64,000 nt of DNA from Paracoccaceae bacterium. Lineage in GTDB: Bacteria; Pseudomonadota; Alphaproteobacteria; Rhodobacterales; Rhodobacteraceae. A program made the translations under genes and the position numbers. The stretch's first letter is position 1. Every line of letters begins with the position of its first letter. The stretch spans positions 62,001 through 126,000 of the forward strand of contig QOQI01000001.1 of NCBI GenBank assembly GCA_003332035.1, in the 5' to 3' direction. Below are positions 38,935-48,513 of this stretch, one piece after another. The notes under the pieces are model-generated. The model worked only from the letters and a program-made list of their open reading frames with translations, was not told the DNA's origin and made no database searches.

Positions 38935-39687
38935 ATGTCAAAAACTCTTAATGAAGAAACTCATTTTGGCTTTGAAACCATAAATGAAAAAGAAAAAGCT
39001 GCACGTGTCCAGGGAGTTTTTAATTCGGTAGCATCTAAATATGATGTAATGAACGACGTGATGTCACTTGGTGTTCATCGTATCTGGAAGGATATGATGA
39101 TGGATTGGCTTGCGCCGCGGGCTGATCAAAAACTTTTAGATGTAGCGGGCGGAACAGGTGATATAGCATTCAGGTTTATAGACCGATCAGGTTTCGGGCA
39201 GGCAACAGTTTTAGATCTAACTTCATCAATGTTAATTGAAGGTCGAAGTCGAGCAGAAGCCCAGCAGATGGCTAACCAGATTAATTGGGTGGTTGGCGAT
39301 GCTATGAGCTTGCCATTTGAAGATAATGAATTTGACGTCTACACGATCAGCTTTGGTATCCGTAATGTTACGCGACCGCAGGAAGCTTTAAAAGAAGCAT
39401 ATAGGGTATTAAAGCCAGGTGGGCGTATTATGGTGCTCGAGTTTTCGCAAATTCCAGTACCCATGGGCCAATGGTTTTATGACCGTTATTCATTTAATGT
39501 AATACCAAAGATGGGTGAGATAATTACTAATGATCGCTCGAGCTATCAATATTTGGTCGAGTCTATTAGAAAGTTTCCAGATCAGGATACTTTTTTAGGT
39601 ATGATAGAAAGTGCGGGTTTTGAAAATGCCAAATACCGCAACCTAACATTAGGAATAGCCTGCTTACACTCAGGTTGGAAGATTTGA
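38935..39687 (+). CDS. ubiE: Demethylubiquinone/demethylmenaquinone C-methyltransferase
   Basis: SAM-dependent C-methylation of the ubiquinone ring. The SAM motif is [14 protein letters not shown], followed by [16 protein letters not shown] and [20 protein letters not shown], all typical UbiE blocks; the family C-terminus [11 protein letters not shown] is intact. The frame is open from 38875; ATG 38935 ([13 protein letters not shown]) is chosen to match the family N-terminus, giving 250 residues. It is followed 3 nt later by ubiB. Confidence 0.96.
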   Translation: MSKTLNEETHFGFETINEKEKAARVQGVFNSVASKYDVMNDVMSLGVHRIWKDMMMDWLAPRADQKLLDVAGGTGDIAFRFIDRSGFGQATVLDLTSSMLIEGRSRAEAQQMANQINWVVGDAMSLPFEDNEFDVYTISFGIRNVTRPQEALKEAYRVLKPGGRIMVLEFSQIPVPMGQWFYDRYSFNVIPKMGEIITNDRSSYQYLVESIRKFPDQDTFLGMIESAGFENAKYRNLTLGIACLHSGWKI

Positions 39688-39690
39688 GCA

Positions 39691-41223
39691 ATGCGCGGCC
39701 CGCATAATATTTTTAGACTAATCCGAACTGGGGCAACTTTAGAGAGAACAGGAGCTATGTCCATAGTTCTCAGGGCTCTAAGTGCACCAAGACCTCTACG
39801 AATAATTGCCCGCTTGTTATGTTGGCCAATAAAATGGCTTGGTCTGCGGGGCGATGAATCTATGCCTGCTGTGACTAGAGCCTTGTCTGCATTGGGCCCC
39901 GCTTACATAAAATTTGGTCAGGTGTTATCAACTCGACCCGACCTGGTTGGTGAAGAGCTGTCTAACCAATTGCGCGTTCTTCAAGATAGATTGCCTCCAT
40001 TTTCAATAGAAGAGGCAAAAAATACGTTCTTTAACGAAACAGGTTTATTAGCTGATGAAACTTTTGATGAATTTAGTGAGGCAATTGCGGCAGCTTCTAT
40101 AGCTCAAGTTCATAAGGTGCGAGTTCGTGAAACGCAGGAAGAGTTGGCGGTTAAAGTACTAAGGCCGGGGATAGAAAAGGCGTTTCGTAAAGACGTAGAC
40201 GCTTTTTATTTACTTGCAGGGTTGGTAGATTTTTTTGCACCTTTTGCCAGGCGTTTGCGTCCAGTTGAAGTTATTGAACACTTCGAGGGAATAGTTTTAA
40301 GCGAATTGGATTTAAGACTAGAAAGCTCCTCTGCATCCAAGTTTAAAGATACCACAAAGGCTGACGATGGTTTCAACGTTCCTTTAGTAAATTGGAAACT
40401 GTCTGGCAAAAGGGTAATGACAATGTCTTGGGTTGAGGGCATTCCTATTGGTGACATTAAGTCTCTTGAAAATTCTGGTCATGATAAAATTATATTGGGA
40501 GAACGTGTCTTACAACTTTTTCTAAATCATGCGCTCAGGGATGGTTATTTTCATGGTGACATGCATCAAGGCAACCTAAAGGTAACCTCAGACGGAGAAA
40601 TAATCGCATATGATTTTGGCATAATGGGTTATATTGATGAATACACCAGACGTGTCTATGCCGAGATTTTATACGGCTTCATCAAAAGGGATTACAAAAG
40701 AGTAGCAGAAGTACACTTCGAAGCAGGTTACGTTCCAATGGATAGAGACGTGGAAGATTTTACTAACGCTTTGCGTGCAGTTGGTGAGCCAATTTTTGGA
40801 ATGGATGCCGCTAATATTTCGATGGGAAAATTGCTTACTTATCTTTTTGAGGTGACTGAAAGATTTGGAATGGAAACTCGAACGGAGCTAATTTTATTGC
40901 AGCGTACAATGGTTGTTGTTGAGGGTGTTGCTCGTTCTTTAAATCCAACCATCAATATTTGGAAAACGGCTCAACCGATTGTTGAAAGTTACATACGTAA
41001 AAGTATTGGTCCGAAAGCCATTTTTAAAGATATAGCAGATACAGCGAAAGTTATATCCCGGTTTGGACCAAGGTTGCCAAATCTTGTTGAAAATATTTTA
41101 ATCAATCATTCCAAAAAAGAGGAGAAAAAAGCAACCGGCTTGACTAAATTGTCCTATCTGTCTGTTGCAATAGTTTCAGCATTTTTAGGTGCGTTAGCAG
41201 CAAATTTACTGTTTAATTTTTAA
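39691..41223 (+). CDS. ubiB: Ubiquinone biosynthesis kinase-like protein UbiB
   Basis: ADCK/COQ8-type atypical kinase/ATPase needed for ubiquinone synthesis, 510 residues. The KxGQ motif is in AYIKFGQVLSTRPDLVGEEL, the Ala-rich loop reads AIAAASIAQVH, the catalytic block is GYFHGDMHQGNL, and the metal-binding DFG is AYDFGIMGY. A C-terminal membrane helix (LSVAIVSAFLGALAANLLF) anchors it. It is coupled to ubiE, and its end overlaps the convergent gshA stop by 4 nt. Confidence 0.96.
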   Translation: MRGPHNIFRLIRTGATLERTGAMSIVLRALSAPRPLRIIARLLCWPIKWLGLRGDESMPAVTRALSALGPAYIKFGQVLSTRPDLVGEELSNQLRVLQDRLPPFSIEEAKNTFFNETGLLADETFDEFSEAIAAASIAQVHKVRVRETQEELAVKVLRPGIEKAFRKDVDAFYLLAGLVDFFAPFARRLRPVEVIEHFEGIVLSELDLRLESSSASKFKDTTKADDGFNVPLVNWKLSGKRVMTMSWVEGIPIGDIKSLENSGHDKIILGERVLQLFLNHALRDGYFHGDMHQGNLKVTSDGEIIAYDFGIMGYIDEYTRRVYAEILYGFIKRDYKRVAEVHFEAGYVPMDRDVEDFTNALRAVGEPIFGMDAANISMGKLLTYLFEVTERFGMETRTELILLQRTMVVVEGVARSLNPTINIWKTAQPIVESYIRKSIGPKAIFKDIADTAKVISRFGPRLPNLVENILINHSKKEEKKATGLTKLSYLSVAIVSAFLGALAANLLFNF

Positions 41224-42590
41224 TAGCTATATTCTTCAAATATTTTAGTTAAATCCTTGTTCCAAGAGCCATGATATTTTTCGAGCAATTCGTCCGCAGA
41301 GCTTTTTCTTTTTTCTATATTTTCTTTAAGGGATTCTAAAAAAAGAGTTTCATCAGAATGAAGACCATTAGAACTAGCCTTGGCCCTCTTTTCCAAGCCG
41401 TTTTCTGAAATTTGAACCGTCTCTTTAGCTAGATCTATTAATTTTTTGTTACCAACAGAACCATTTAGCCCGTCTTTTGCGGCGGCTACTCTTAAATTTT
41501 CCCGATCATCTTCGTCCCAGTTTTTTACAATATCCCATGCTGCATCCAAAGAGCTTTGATCATAGCATATACCTACCCAGAAAGCTGGTAAAGCACATAG
41601 GCGATGCCATTGACCTGCGTCTGCACCTCTCATTTCTATAAACTTTTTCAACCGCGCTTCTGGAAAAATTGTTGTTAAATGATCTGCCCAGTCATCAAGT
41701 GTGGGCAATTCACCTGGTAAAGCTGGGAGCTGTCCTTTCATAAACTCCCTGAATGATTGCCCTAGCGCATTGATATAATGTCCATCTCGATAAACAAAAT
41801 ACATTGGGACATCTAAGGCATATTCCACCCAAGATTCGAATCCAAAGCTTTCGTTAAAAACAAATGGCAGCAATCCCGTTCTTTGCGCATCTAAGCTTCG
41901 CCATATTCTACTTCTCCAACTTTTGTGCCCCGTTAGCTTTCCATCAAAAAAGGGTGAGTTTGAAAAAAGTGCTGTTGCGACAGGCTGTAGTGCCAATGCA
42001 ACACGCATTTTTTGCACCATATCTGCTTCAGAGGAATAGTCCAAATTTACTTGGACAGTGCATGTTCTAAACATCATGGACTTACCCATAGTACCAACTT
42101 GGTCCATGTATTCACTCATTAATTTATATCGCCCTTTAGGCATCATTGACATTTCATGATGCTTCCAATGTGGAGCAGCGCCTAAACCTATGAACCCAAT
42201 ATTTAGTTTGTCGGCAATAGATTTTACTTGTGACAAATGTTCGTTAACTTCGTCACAAGTCTGAAATACTGTTTGGACTTGAGCACCTGAAAGTTCTAAC
42301 GCCCCACCGGGTTCTAATGAAACATTTGCCCCATTTTTAGAGAGCCCTATGAGATTGTTGTTTTCTGTAATTGGTGCCCAACCAAATTCCCTTTCTAGAC
42401 CTTTTAAGATAGCAAGAACTGATCGATCGCCACTATACGGAATTGGTAACAGGGTCTCCTTGCAGTAACCAAACTTTTCGTGCTCTGTTCCAATACGCCA
42501 ATCTGATTTTGGTTTGCAGCCCGAAGCTAAGTATTCGATAAGCTGATTATGGTTTTCTATTCGACCGCCACCTGATTGTGGAATAGACAT
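41220..42590 (-). CDS. gshA: Glutamate-cysteine ligase (plant/alphaproteobacterial type)
   Basis: First step of glutathione synthesis, joining glutamate and cysteine. About 456 residues, with the GCS2-type family pattern: WRIGTEHEKFGY, SLEPGGALELSGAQ, GAAPHW, MFRTCTVQVNLDY and FIEMRGADAG. This form differs from enterobacterial GshA and is shared by plants and alphaproteobacteria. The frame opens at 42602, but ATG 42590 (MSIPQSGGGRI) has GGAG 6 nt upstream and is preferred. The partner gshB is not in the window. Confidence 0.95.
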   Translation of the reverse strand: MSIPQSGGGRIENHNQLIEYLASGCKPKSDWRIGTEHEKFGYCKETLLPIPYSGDRSVLAILKGLEREFGWAPITENNNLIGLSKNGANVSLEPGGALELSGAQVQTVFQTCDEVNEHLSQVKSIADKLNIGFIGLGAAPHWKHHEMSMMPKGRYKLMSEYMDQVGTMGKSMMFRTCTVQVNLDYSSEADMVQKMRVALALQPVATALFSNSPFFDGKLTGHKSWRSRIWRSLDAQRTGLLPFVFNESFGFESWVEYALDVPMYFVYRDGHYINALGQSFREFMKGQLPALPGELPTLDDWADHLTTIFPEARLKKFIEMRGADAGQWHRLCALPAFWVGICYDQSSLDAAWDIVKNWDEDDRENLRVAAAKDGLNGSVGNKKLIDLAKETVQISENGLEKRAKASSNGLHSDETLFLESLKENIEKRKSSADELLEKYHGSWNKDLTKIFEEYSY

Positions 42591-42694
42591 CAAGAGCTCC
42601 AAATTTATTCCCTAGAGAGCTTTGCGTCATTTTTATATTTAGGTCAATGGATCTATTTATGTAATTCAGGAAAATTCTGACTTTACTTTTAATA

Positions 42695-43423
42695 TCATTT
42701 TTTGGACCAATCACCAAAATTTGATTGCCAAAGCGTTAAAGCTGCAACAGCAGCAGTATCGGCCCGCAAAATTCGCGGCCCTAAACTCATAGAGAAAGTT
42801 TTTGGATTTCTCAAAAAGAGATTTTTTTCGCTTTTTGAAAAACCGCCTTCGGGGCCGATAAATATTGCCCAGGCTCCTTTTGGTAAGTCTGATAACGCTC
42901 TTGTTGGCTTCAAATTATCCTCATTACAAAAAAAAATATTTCGGTCTTTTGGCCATTTTTCTAATGTGTCAATTAGTTTACAAATTGTGTGTACTTTGGG
43001 AACATAGGTTCCACCGCATTGCTCCGCCGCCTCTATCGCATGGGCTTGTAGACGATCCTGATTAATCCGTTCTGAATTGGTAAATTCACTTTGTGTTGGA
43101 AATACTTCAGACACTCCAAGTTCAGTAGCTTTTTCCACAATAAAATCAGTACGGGATTTCTTAATGGGTGAAAAAAATAACCAAACATCAGGTGGAGCCA
43201 AAGAAGGTCTTGTTTTGTTTAAGCATTTCAATTGTACAATTCGTTTGTTTCCACTAATTATTTCTGCAAGCCATTCACCATCACAGTTGCTGAAAATTAA
43301 GATTTGGTCTCCAACTTTTTTTCGCATTACAGCAAATAAGTAATTTGCTTGATTACGCTCCAAAGAAATGATTTGTGCTTCGCAAAGTTGATTTCTTACA
43401 TATAGTCGTATTTTTGCATCCAT
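42695..43423 (-). CDS. rsmE: 16S rRNA m3U1498 methyltransferase
   Basis: SPOUT-fold methyltransferase that modifies U1498 of 16S rRNA. About 242 residues, with a PUA-like N-terminus (MDAKIRLYVRNQ) and C-terminal knot motifs IFIGPEGGFSKSEKNLF and SMSLGPRILRADTAAVAALTLWQ. The frame opens 10 codons earlier at 43453; ATG 43423 is preferred from the family start and leaves an 11-nt gap to the divergent ubiA. Confidence 0.95.
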   Translation of the reverse strand: MDAKIRLYVRNQLCEAQIISLERNQANYLFAVMRKKVGDQILIFSNCDGEWLAEIISGNKRIVQLKCLNKTRPSLAPPDVWLFFSPIKKSRTDFIVEKATELGVSEVFPTQSEFTNSERINQDRLQAHAIEAAEQCGGTYVPKVHTICKLIDTLEKWPKDRNIFFCNEDNLKPTRALSDLPKGAWAIFIGPEGGFSKSEKNLFLRNPKTFSMSLGPRILRADTAAVAALTLWQSNFGDWSKK

Positions 43424-43434
43424 AGAGGCACCAT

Positions 43435-44400
43435 ATGTCGCAAAACCCAACAAAGCCAGATAAACTAGGCCAAGTTGCTGACGCTGTTAAAGGTAACTGG
43501 GTAGACAATCTAGCTCCAGTTAAATTGAGGCCTTACTTGCGATTGTCGCGGGCAGACCGTCCAGTTGGGACTTGGTTATTATTAATACCATGTTGGTGGG
43601 GTTTACTAATTGGCATTCTGCAAGATGGGAAGGTTTTTTCTAATGACTTTTGGCTCTTTTTTTCATGTTCAGTCGGGGCCTTACTTATGCGTGGTGCCGG
43701 TTGTACATGGAACGATATTTCGGATAGGAAGATTGACGGTGCAGTTGAAAGAACAAGATCAAGACCAATTCCTTCTGGGCAAGTGACTTTAACCCAATCA
43801 GTCATTTGGATGATCTTACAAATTGGTATAGCGGGCATTATTTTGCTAAGCTATAATCTTAACTCAATAATATTGGGTTTGAGCTCATTATTTCTGGTAG
43901 CGATTTACCCATTTGCAAAAAGATTCACATGGTGGCCACAGGTGTTTTTGGGCCTTGCATTCAACTGGGGAATACTTTTGTTGTTCGTGGCCCACAGTGG
44001 GAGCTTAAGCTGGCCAATCGTTATTTTATACATTGCTGGAATTTTCTGGACACTATTTTACGATACAATTTACGCCTATCAGGACAGCCAAGATGACTTG
44101 TTAATAGGCGTAAAATCGACAGCTATTTTATTCGGAGAGCATGCAAAGAAATGGCTGTTTAGTTTTATATTATTATGCGTTGTTTTGATGGCAGTTTCTG
44201 TATTTTTTGTGACTCAAGAAAGAGCAGCTTTGTCCAAGATTATTTCTTTTATTGGAGTGCTGTCTTTTTCAATCCATTTATTTTGGCAATGGCAAAATTT
44301 TGATGCGAAAAATTCCCAACTATTGTTGACCCTCTTCCGCTCTAACCGAAATGCAGGCCTCATTTTTGCAGTTTTTCTTTGTTTTGCTATTTTGGTTTGA
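43435..44400 (+). CDS. ubiA: 4-hydroxybenzoate polyprenyltransferase
   Basis: Membrane prenyltransferase that attaches the isoprenoid tail in ubiquinone synthesis. It has 321 residues with about eight hydrophobic helices. The first Asp-rich motif is NDISDRKID (93-101) followed by RTRSRPIPSG; the second is YDTIYAYQDSQDD. It shares a tiny divergent promoter region with rsmE, so signals for one must lie inside the other gene. Confidence 0.96.
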   Translation: MSQNPTKPDKLGQVADAVKGNWVDNLAPVKLRPYLRLSRADRPVGTWLLLIPCWWGLLIGILQDGKVFSNDFWLFFSCSVGALLMRGAGCTWNDISDRKIDGAVERTRSRPIPSGQVTLTQSVIWMILQIGIAGIILLSYNLNSIILGLSSLFLVAIYPFAKRFTWWPQVFLGLAFNWGILLLFVAHSGSLSWPIVILYIAGIFWTLFYDTIYAYQDSQDDLLIGVKSTAILFGEHAKKWLFSFILLCVVLMAVSVFFVTQERAALSKIISFIGVLSFSIHLFWQWQNFDAKNSQLLLTLFRSNRNAGLIFAVFLCFAILV

Positions 44401-44460
44401 TTGCACAAATGATCACTTCGGCGTACTATTTGGTCGCATAGAATTATTTCGTGAGATGTA

Positions 44461-46302
44461 ATGCGCGTACCAAAGATATTTTGGAATTATTTTTCCTTGT
44501 TTTTTGCAGCTGTAATTTCAGTACAAGTGGCCACAGTGATAGTAGATTTCATTGAAAAAACTTCTCGCGACCAGGTCAAAAAAGAGTTGTTAACTGGTGG
44601 AGTTAATTGGGCAAATGTTGAAACTGTAGGTTTGCAAGTTTTTTTAATTGGTAACGCCCCAAACGAGGCTGGTAGGTTTAATGCAATAAGCTTAGCAGGG
44701 AATGCGGTCGACGCAGAGCGTCTAATTGATCAAATGAACATCATAGATAATTCAAATATTAAATCTCCAAATTTGAAATTAGAAATTTTAAAAAATGGAA
44801 ATGATATTTCCGTTTATGGAATTGTGCCCGAGAGGTTCAACAAACCTGCATTTTTGAGCTCGCTACAAAGGCAAAGTGGATCATCTGGGTTAGTGAGAGA
44901 GTTTATTGAGTACTCAAGTAACAAGGGAAATCAAAACTGGGATAGGTCAATTCGTTTTAGCTTATCGGTTTTGGATAAGGTAAAATTAGCGCGCTTGGAA
45001 ATAATACCAACTATGGTTCAGGGAGAAGTTGTTGCAGAAAGTTTAGAACAAAAAAATCTATTAATCAAACAATTAGCTGAGGATATTCCTAAAGATTTAA
45101 AGCAGAGAATAAATGTAAAATCGCCACGTCCATTAATTACACCATTTTCTTTCAGAGCTACGAAAGGTAAAGAGCTCTTCCGTTTAGATGCCTGCACCGC
45201 TGATAATGAAGAGGCAGCTTCTAAAATCTTAAAGGAAGTTACTAAGCTGTCTGGAAAAAAGGGATTAAAATGTGAGATAGGTCTTGGAAAACCCTCTGAT
45301 AGTTGGCTTAGTGTTGTTTTGAGTACACTCAACGCATTATCGAACATAAATGAAGGTTCAGTAACTATAATAGACGACGAAATTTCATTTGTTGTCCAGA
45401 AAATAGATGCAGAGCCAGAATTTAAAACGGTATTACAGACATTGGAAAATGCTTTGCCAGATGGGTACTTATTAGATGCCAAACTTATATCGTATACGGA
45501 GGAGAAAACAGACCTTGGTGGAACGGCGGTTCTTACTCTAAGCCCAGAGGGTTTGTTCCAAATGAATGGAACCGTTCGCTTACAGACCACACGAACTACA
45601 CTTACTAGTCTAGCTGAGGCTAAGTTTGGCAAGGATTTTGTTAATAACAAACTTAAAATTGATGGATCTATGCCGCAAGATTGGAGTGACTTAATAATGT
45701 TTGGTATTGAATCGATGGCGTTACTTAAAAACGGGTTTATTGAGATAAATAATTCTGGAGTTTCTGTTTCTGGTGAAGCAAATGAGGCAAATATCGCTAT
45801 TAAGATCGCGCAGAATTTTTATGGAAAACTAACATTAACTCAACCTTTGAAAACTAAGATTAGTTATGTTGAGCCTCCAAAATTTGTTGAGCTAGAAGGT
45901 CCATCCGATGAAGAGTGTTTAGGCGGTGTTGATAATCTTCTTGTTGAAAGAAAGATAACTTTTGATCCTAGTTCAGATCGTATAAATTTAGATGGTCAAC
46001 AATTGTTGGATGAAATAGCGGATGTTCTTCGTGATTGTGAAGAATTATCATTAGAAATCGCAGGCCATACAGACAGCCAAGGTCGAGAGGAGATGAACCT
46101 TCAATTGTCGCAATCGCGTGCAACTGCAGTTTTAATAGAGCTGCAGAGAAGAAAGGTTCTCACCAGTAACTATGTTGCAAAAGGATATGGTGAGGTACAA
46201 CCTATTGCTGGCAATGATACCGAGGAAGGTCGTGAAATTAATAGACGGATTGAATTTAAATTGGCACCAACTAAGGAAGTGGAAAGAGATAAGAGTGAAT
46301 AA
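44461..46302 (+). CDS. OmpA-family envelope protein with BON-like repeats
   Basis: A 613-residue protein anchored by one N-terminal hydrophobic helix (about 5-30) and otherwise periplasmic. The middle shows repeated alpha-beta units that look BON-like (for example around residues 45-95, 165-215 and 330-380), though this is by eye. The C-terminal OmpA/MotB peptidoglycan-binding domain is clear: AGHTDSQGREEMNLQLSQSRA (residues 534-554) and GYGEVQPIAGND, then GREINRRIEFKL. The layout recalls mycobacterial ArfA. The next gene starts at the base after its stop. Confidence 0.85.
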   Translation: MRVPKIFWNYFSLFFAAVISVQVATVIVDFIEKTSRDQVKKELLTGGVNWANVETVGLQVFLIGNAPNEAGRFNAISLAGNAVDAERLIDQMNIIDNSNIKSPNLKLEILKNGNDISVYGIVPERFNKPAFLSSLQRQSGSSGLVREFIEYSSNKGNQNWDRSIRFSLSVLDKVKLARLEIIPTMVQGEVVAESLEQKNLLIKQLAEDIPKDLKQRINVKSPRPLITPFSFRATKGKELFRLDACTADNEEAASKILKEVTKLSGKKGLKCEIGLGKPSDSWLSVVLSTLNALSNINEGSVTIIDDEISFVVQKIDAEPEFKTVLQTLENALPDGYLLDAKLISYTEEKTDLGGTAVLTLSPEGLFQMNGTVRLQTTRTTLTSLAEAKFGKDFVNNKLKIDGSMPQDWSDLIMFGIESMALLKNGFIEINNSGVSVSGEANEANIAIKIAQNFYGKLTLTQPLKTKISYVEPPKFVELEGPSDEECLGGVDNLLVERKITFDPSSDRINLDGQQLLDEIADVLRDCEELSLEIAGHTDSQGREEMNLQLSQSRATAVLIELQRRKVLTSNYVAKGYGEVQPIAGNDTEEGREINRRIEFKLAPTKEVERDKSE

Positions 46303-46614
46303 ATGAATAGAGAAGAGTTTATAATTAGTGCTGCAATTGTGTTGTTTTTTGCTTTTTTATTGGGCTGGCTTTCACGCTGGCTGTTGCAGCGGCTTAATAT
46401 GGTGTCTGAAAAAGATTTAAACGAGCTAAATAAGATTTCTGCGGCTTTACATGAAGCTGAGCAAAACAATGAACAATCGAGAAATAGACAGTTAGAACTT
46501 AATAAAAATATCTCGCAATTGGAGGCTGAGTTGGCTGCAGCTATGGATGGTTTGCGCTCTGCACGTCTCGAAATGGAAGATTTGAGATCTGCCGCTTTAG
46601 ACAAAAAAAGTTAA
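46303..46614 (+). CDS. Small membrane protein with coiled coil, unknown function
   Basis: A 103-residue protein not assigned to a family. Residues 7-30 form a membrane helix (FIISAAIVLFFAFLLGWLSRW); residues 38-100 are a charged, heptad-rich helix typical of a coiled coil. It follows the OmpA-family gene with no gap, so it is almost certainly cotranslated with it. A role tethering or organising the envelope protein is an inference. Its stop is 14 nt from the convergent moaE stop. Confidence 0.8.
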   Translation: MNREEFIISAAIVLFFAFLLGWLSRWLLQRLNMVSEKDLNELNKISAALHEAEQNNEQSRNRQLELNKNISQLEAELAAAMDGLRSARLEMEDLRSAALDKKS

Positions 46615-46628
46615 GTTTAAATTCACAA

Positions 46629-47075
46629 TCATCTCCAACGGCTTAAAGCAGTTTCATCTGCGGCTATTGCTTCCACCCAATGTTCTTTACCGTTAACAAC
46701 TTCTTTTTTCCAAAAAGGTGCTCTGGACTTTAGATAATCCATTAAGAATTCGGCAGCCTCGAAGGCTTCTTTTCGGTGCTGTGCTGCTGTCGCAACCATC
46801 ATAATTGGTTCGCCTGGCTCCAGTTTTCCATAGCGATGTATCACAAGTGCATCATTTATTTTCCAACGTTTAAAAGAATCCTCTATGATAATTTTTATTT
46901 GGGCTTCAGTCATACCTGGGTAATGTTCGATGAACATATAATCGAGAGTTTTTGATTTTTGTCCCCGGACAATTCCTGTAAATGTTACCAAAGCTCCGAC
47001 ATTTTCTAATGATTCACTGAATTTTTTGACTTCTGCAGAAAAATCAAAAAATTCATTTTGAACTGAAACATACAA
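46629..47075 (-). CDS. moaE: Molybdopterin synthase catalytic subunit
   Basis: Large subunit of molybdopterin synthase, which inserts two sulfurs into precursor Z using MoaD thiocarboxylate. It has 148 residues, with family blocks GALVTFTGIVRG, FIEHYPGMTE, IHRYGKLEPGEPIMMVAT and the catalytic-lysine region RAPFWKKE. It is immediately downstream of moaD (5-nt gap). Confidence 0.96.
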   Translation of the reverse strand: MYVSVQNEFFDFSAEVKKFSESLENVGALVTFTGIVRGQKSKTLDYMFIEHYPGMTEAQIKIIIEDSFKRWKINDALVIHRYGKLEPGEPIMMVATAAQHRKEAFEAAEFLMDYLKSRAPFWKKEVVNGKEHWVEAIAADETALSRWR

Positions 47076-47080
47076 GTTGG

Positions 47081-47329
47081 CTAACCCCCCGTCATAGGTG
47101 GAAAAAAAGCTATTTCCTTGGCACCTATTAAAGGCGCATCAAAACTTGCCAATTCTTGGTTAATAGCAACTCGAAAAGAGCCTAAATCAGAAAATACTTC
47201 GAAATAACGAGTGTCTTTTTGCCTAAGTTCGTCAATTAGCTCAAAAACAGTCGATGATTTTGTTTCAATACTTTCACCCGACTTGCCAATTCTTTCTCGT
47301 ATCCAAGAAAAATAAATTAAGTCTATCAT
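47081..47329 (-). CDS. moaD: Molybdopterin synthase sulfur carrier subunit
   Basis: Ubiquitin-like sulfur carrier of about 82 residues. It ends in FFPPMTGG; the terminal Gly-Gly is thiocarboxylated and enters the MoaE active site. The N-terminus MIDLIYFSWIRERIGK is typical. The frame opens 8 codons earlier (47353) inside pgsA; ATG 47329 is preferred, 3 nt after the pgsA stop. It implies the cell makes molybdoenzymes. Confidence 0.93.
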   Translation of the reverse strand: MIDLIYFSWIRERIGKSGESIETKSSTVFELIDELRQKDTRYFEVFSDLGSFRVAINQELASFDAPLIGAKEIAFFPPMTGG

Positions 47330-47331
47330 TT

Positions 47332-47952
47332 TTAACCTTTTAAATATGGCCAAGCTTTTTGCAGATATTCAAAGCCTGATATTAATGTCAGCGCCGCTGC
47401 AATCCAAAGGAAAACAAGACCGAAATTACTAGAATAAATCATAGAATCTGACAAAAATTCTAGATTTTTCATATCTGCATTATTTTTAGCAGACAAAGTG
47501 ATATGATAATGCTCAAATACACCATGAGAGAATAAGATAGCTATAGCTACCATTTGAGCAGAAGTTTTTAGTTTGGCAATTTTCGTTACCTTGAGAAGCT
47601 TTGTCTTGTCGCCTAAATATTCTCGCAGCCCTGAAATGAATACTTCCCTAAACATAATTACTGTTGCGGGTAATACTAGCCAGGGTGACATGCTCGAGTA
47701 GCCGACGATGACCATTAAGGCTATTACAACCATTGCTTTATCTGCTATAGGGTCAAGCATTGACCCAAGCTTAGTTTCTTGAGACCAGGCTCTTGCTAAA
47801 AACCCATCAAACCAATCTGTAATGGCAGCCCCAACAAATAGCAAAAGTGCAAACCAATCTGCATATGGCCTGTTAAAATATAAAAACATCACAGCCACAG
47901 CTGGTGCTGCAAGTAATCTCAGGGCTGTTAATATGTTTGGAATAGTCCACAT
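47332..47952 (-). CDS. pgsA: CDP-diacylglycerol-glycerol-3-phosphate 3-phosphatidyltransferase
   Basis: Membrane enzyme making phosphatidylglycerol-phosphate. It has 206 residues with about five membrane helices. The CDP-alcohol phosphotransferase motif is complete: Asp46, Asp49-Gly50, Arg54, Gly63, Asp67 and Asp71 in TDWFDGFLAR ... GSMLDPIAD. N-terminus WTIPNILTALRL is typical. It heads the pgsA-moaD-moaE set. Confidence 0.95.
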   Translation of the reverse strand: MWTIPNILTALRLLAAPAVAVMFLYFNRPYADWFALLLFVGAAITDWFDGFLARAWSQETKLGSMLDPIADKAMVVIALMVIVGYSSMSPWLVLPATVIMFREVFISGLREYLGDKTKLLKVTKIAKLKTSAQMVAIAILFSHGVFEHYHITLSAKNNADMKNLEFLSDSMIYSSNFGLVFLWIAAALTLISGFEYLQKAWPYLKG

Positions 47953-48002
47953 TTTTATATTTTTATAGTAGAACGAATTTGTAATTTATGTATCGGTTCA
48001 TA

Positions 48003-48458
48003 TTAACCTGCTGGTTTTTTATTTTTTAGTATTTCTAATATCTTCATAACGGCAAAATCGTAACCGCTCACCCCAAGGCCTGCGATCACGCCATCTGCCC
48101 TAAGGGAAACATAGGATTGGTGCCGAAACTTTTCCCGCTTGTGGATATTAGAGACATGTACCTCTATGACTGGTCCCTCAAACGCCATGAGCGCATCCAT
48201 GATGGCTATGGATGTATGGGAATAGGCGGCAGGATTTATTACAATTCCAGCACCATCTTCTCTCGCTTCGTGAATCCAATCTATTAAATCTGCTTCACTA
48301 TTTGACTGACGAAGATCAATTTTAAACCCTTTTTCAAGCGCTATTACACTGCAAGATTTTTCTACATCTTTTAAGGTTTTGGAGCCATACAGCTCTGGTT
48401 GTCTTTTTCCTAATAAATTCATATTGGGGCCATTGAGGACATATATTGTATTAGTCAT
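48003..48458 (-). CDS. aroQ: 3-dehydroquinate dehydratase, type II
   Basis: Third step of the shikimate pathway, removing water from 3-dehydroquinate. It has 151 residues and the small dodecameric type II form. Family motifs are [19 protein letters not shown] (active-site loop with catalytic Tyr), [34 protein letters not shown], and [18 protein letters not shown] with the catalytic His. It lies 55 nt downstream of uppP. Confidence 0.97.
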   Translation of the reverse strand: MTNTIYVLNGPNMNLLGKRQPELYGSKTLKDVEKSCSVIALEKGFKIDLRQSNSEADLIDWIHEAREDGAGIVINPAAYSHTSIAIMDALMAFEGPVIEVHVSNIHKREKFRHQSYVSLRADGVIAGLGVSGYDFAVMKILEILKNKKPAG

Positions 48459-48513
48459 TCGATCATCCTTTTTAGTCCTTTGATCTTTGGGTTAATTCTA
48501 ACGTGATGCAAGA

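Noticed and set aside
45018-45650. 210-codon minus-strand reading frame inside the OmpA-family gene
   Set aside because: Lies fully opposite a well-supported gene, has low-complexity Ser-rich composition typical of a shadow frame, and no motif or RBS.
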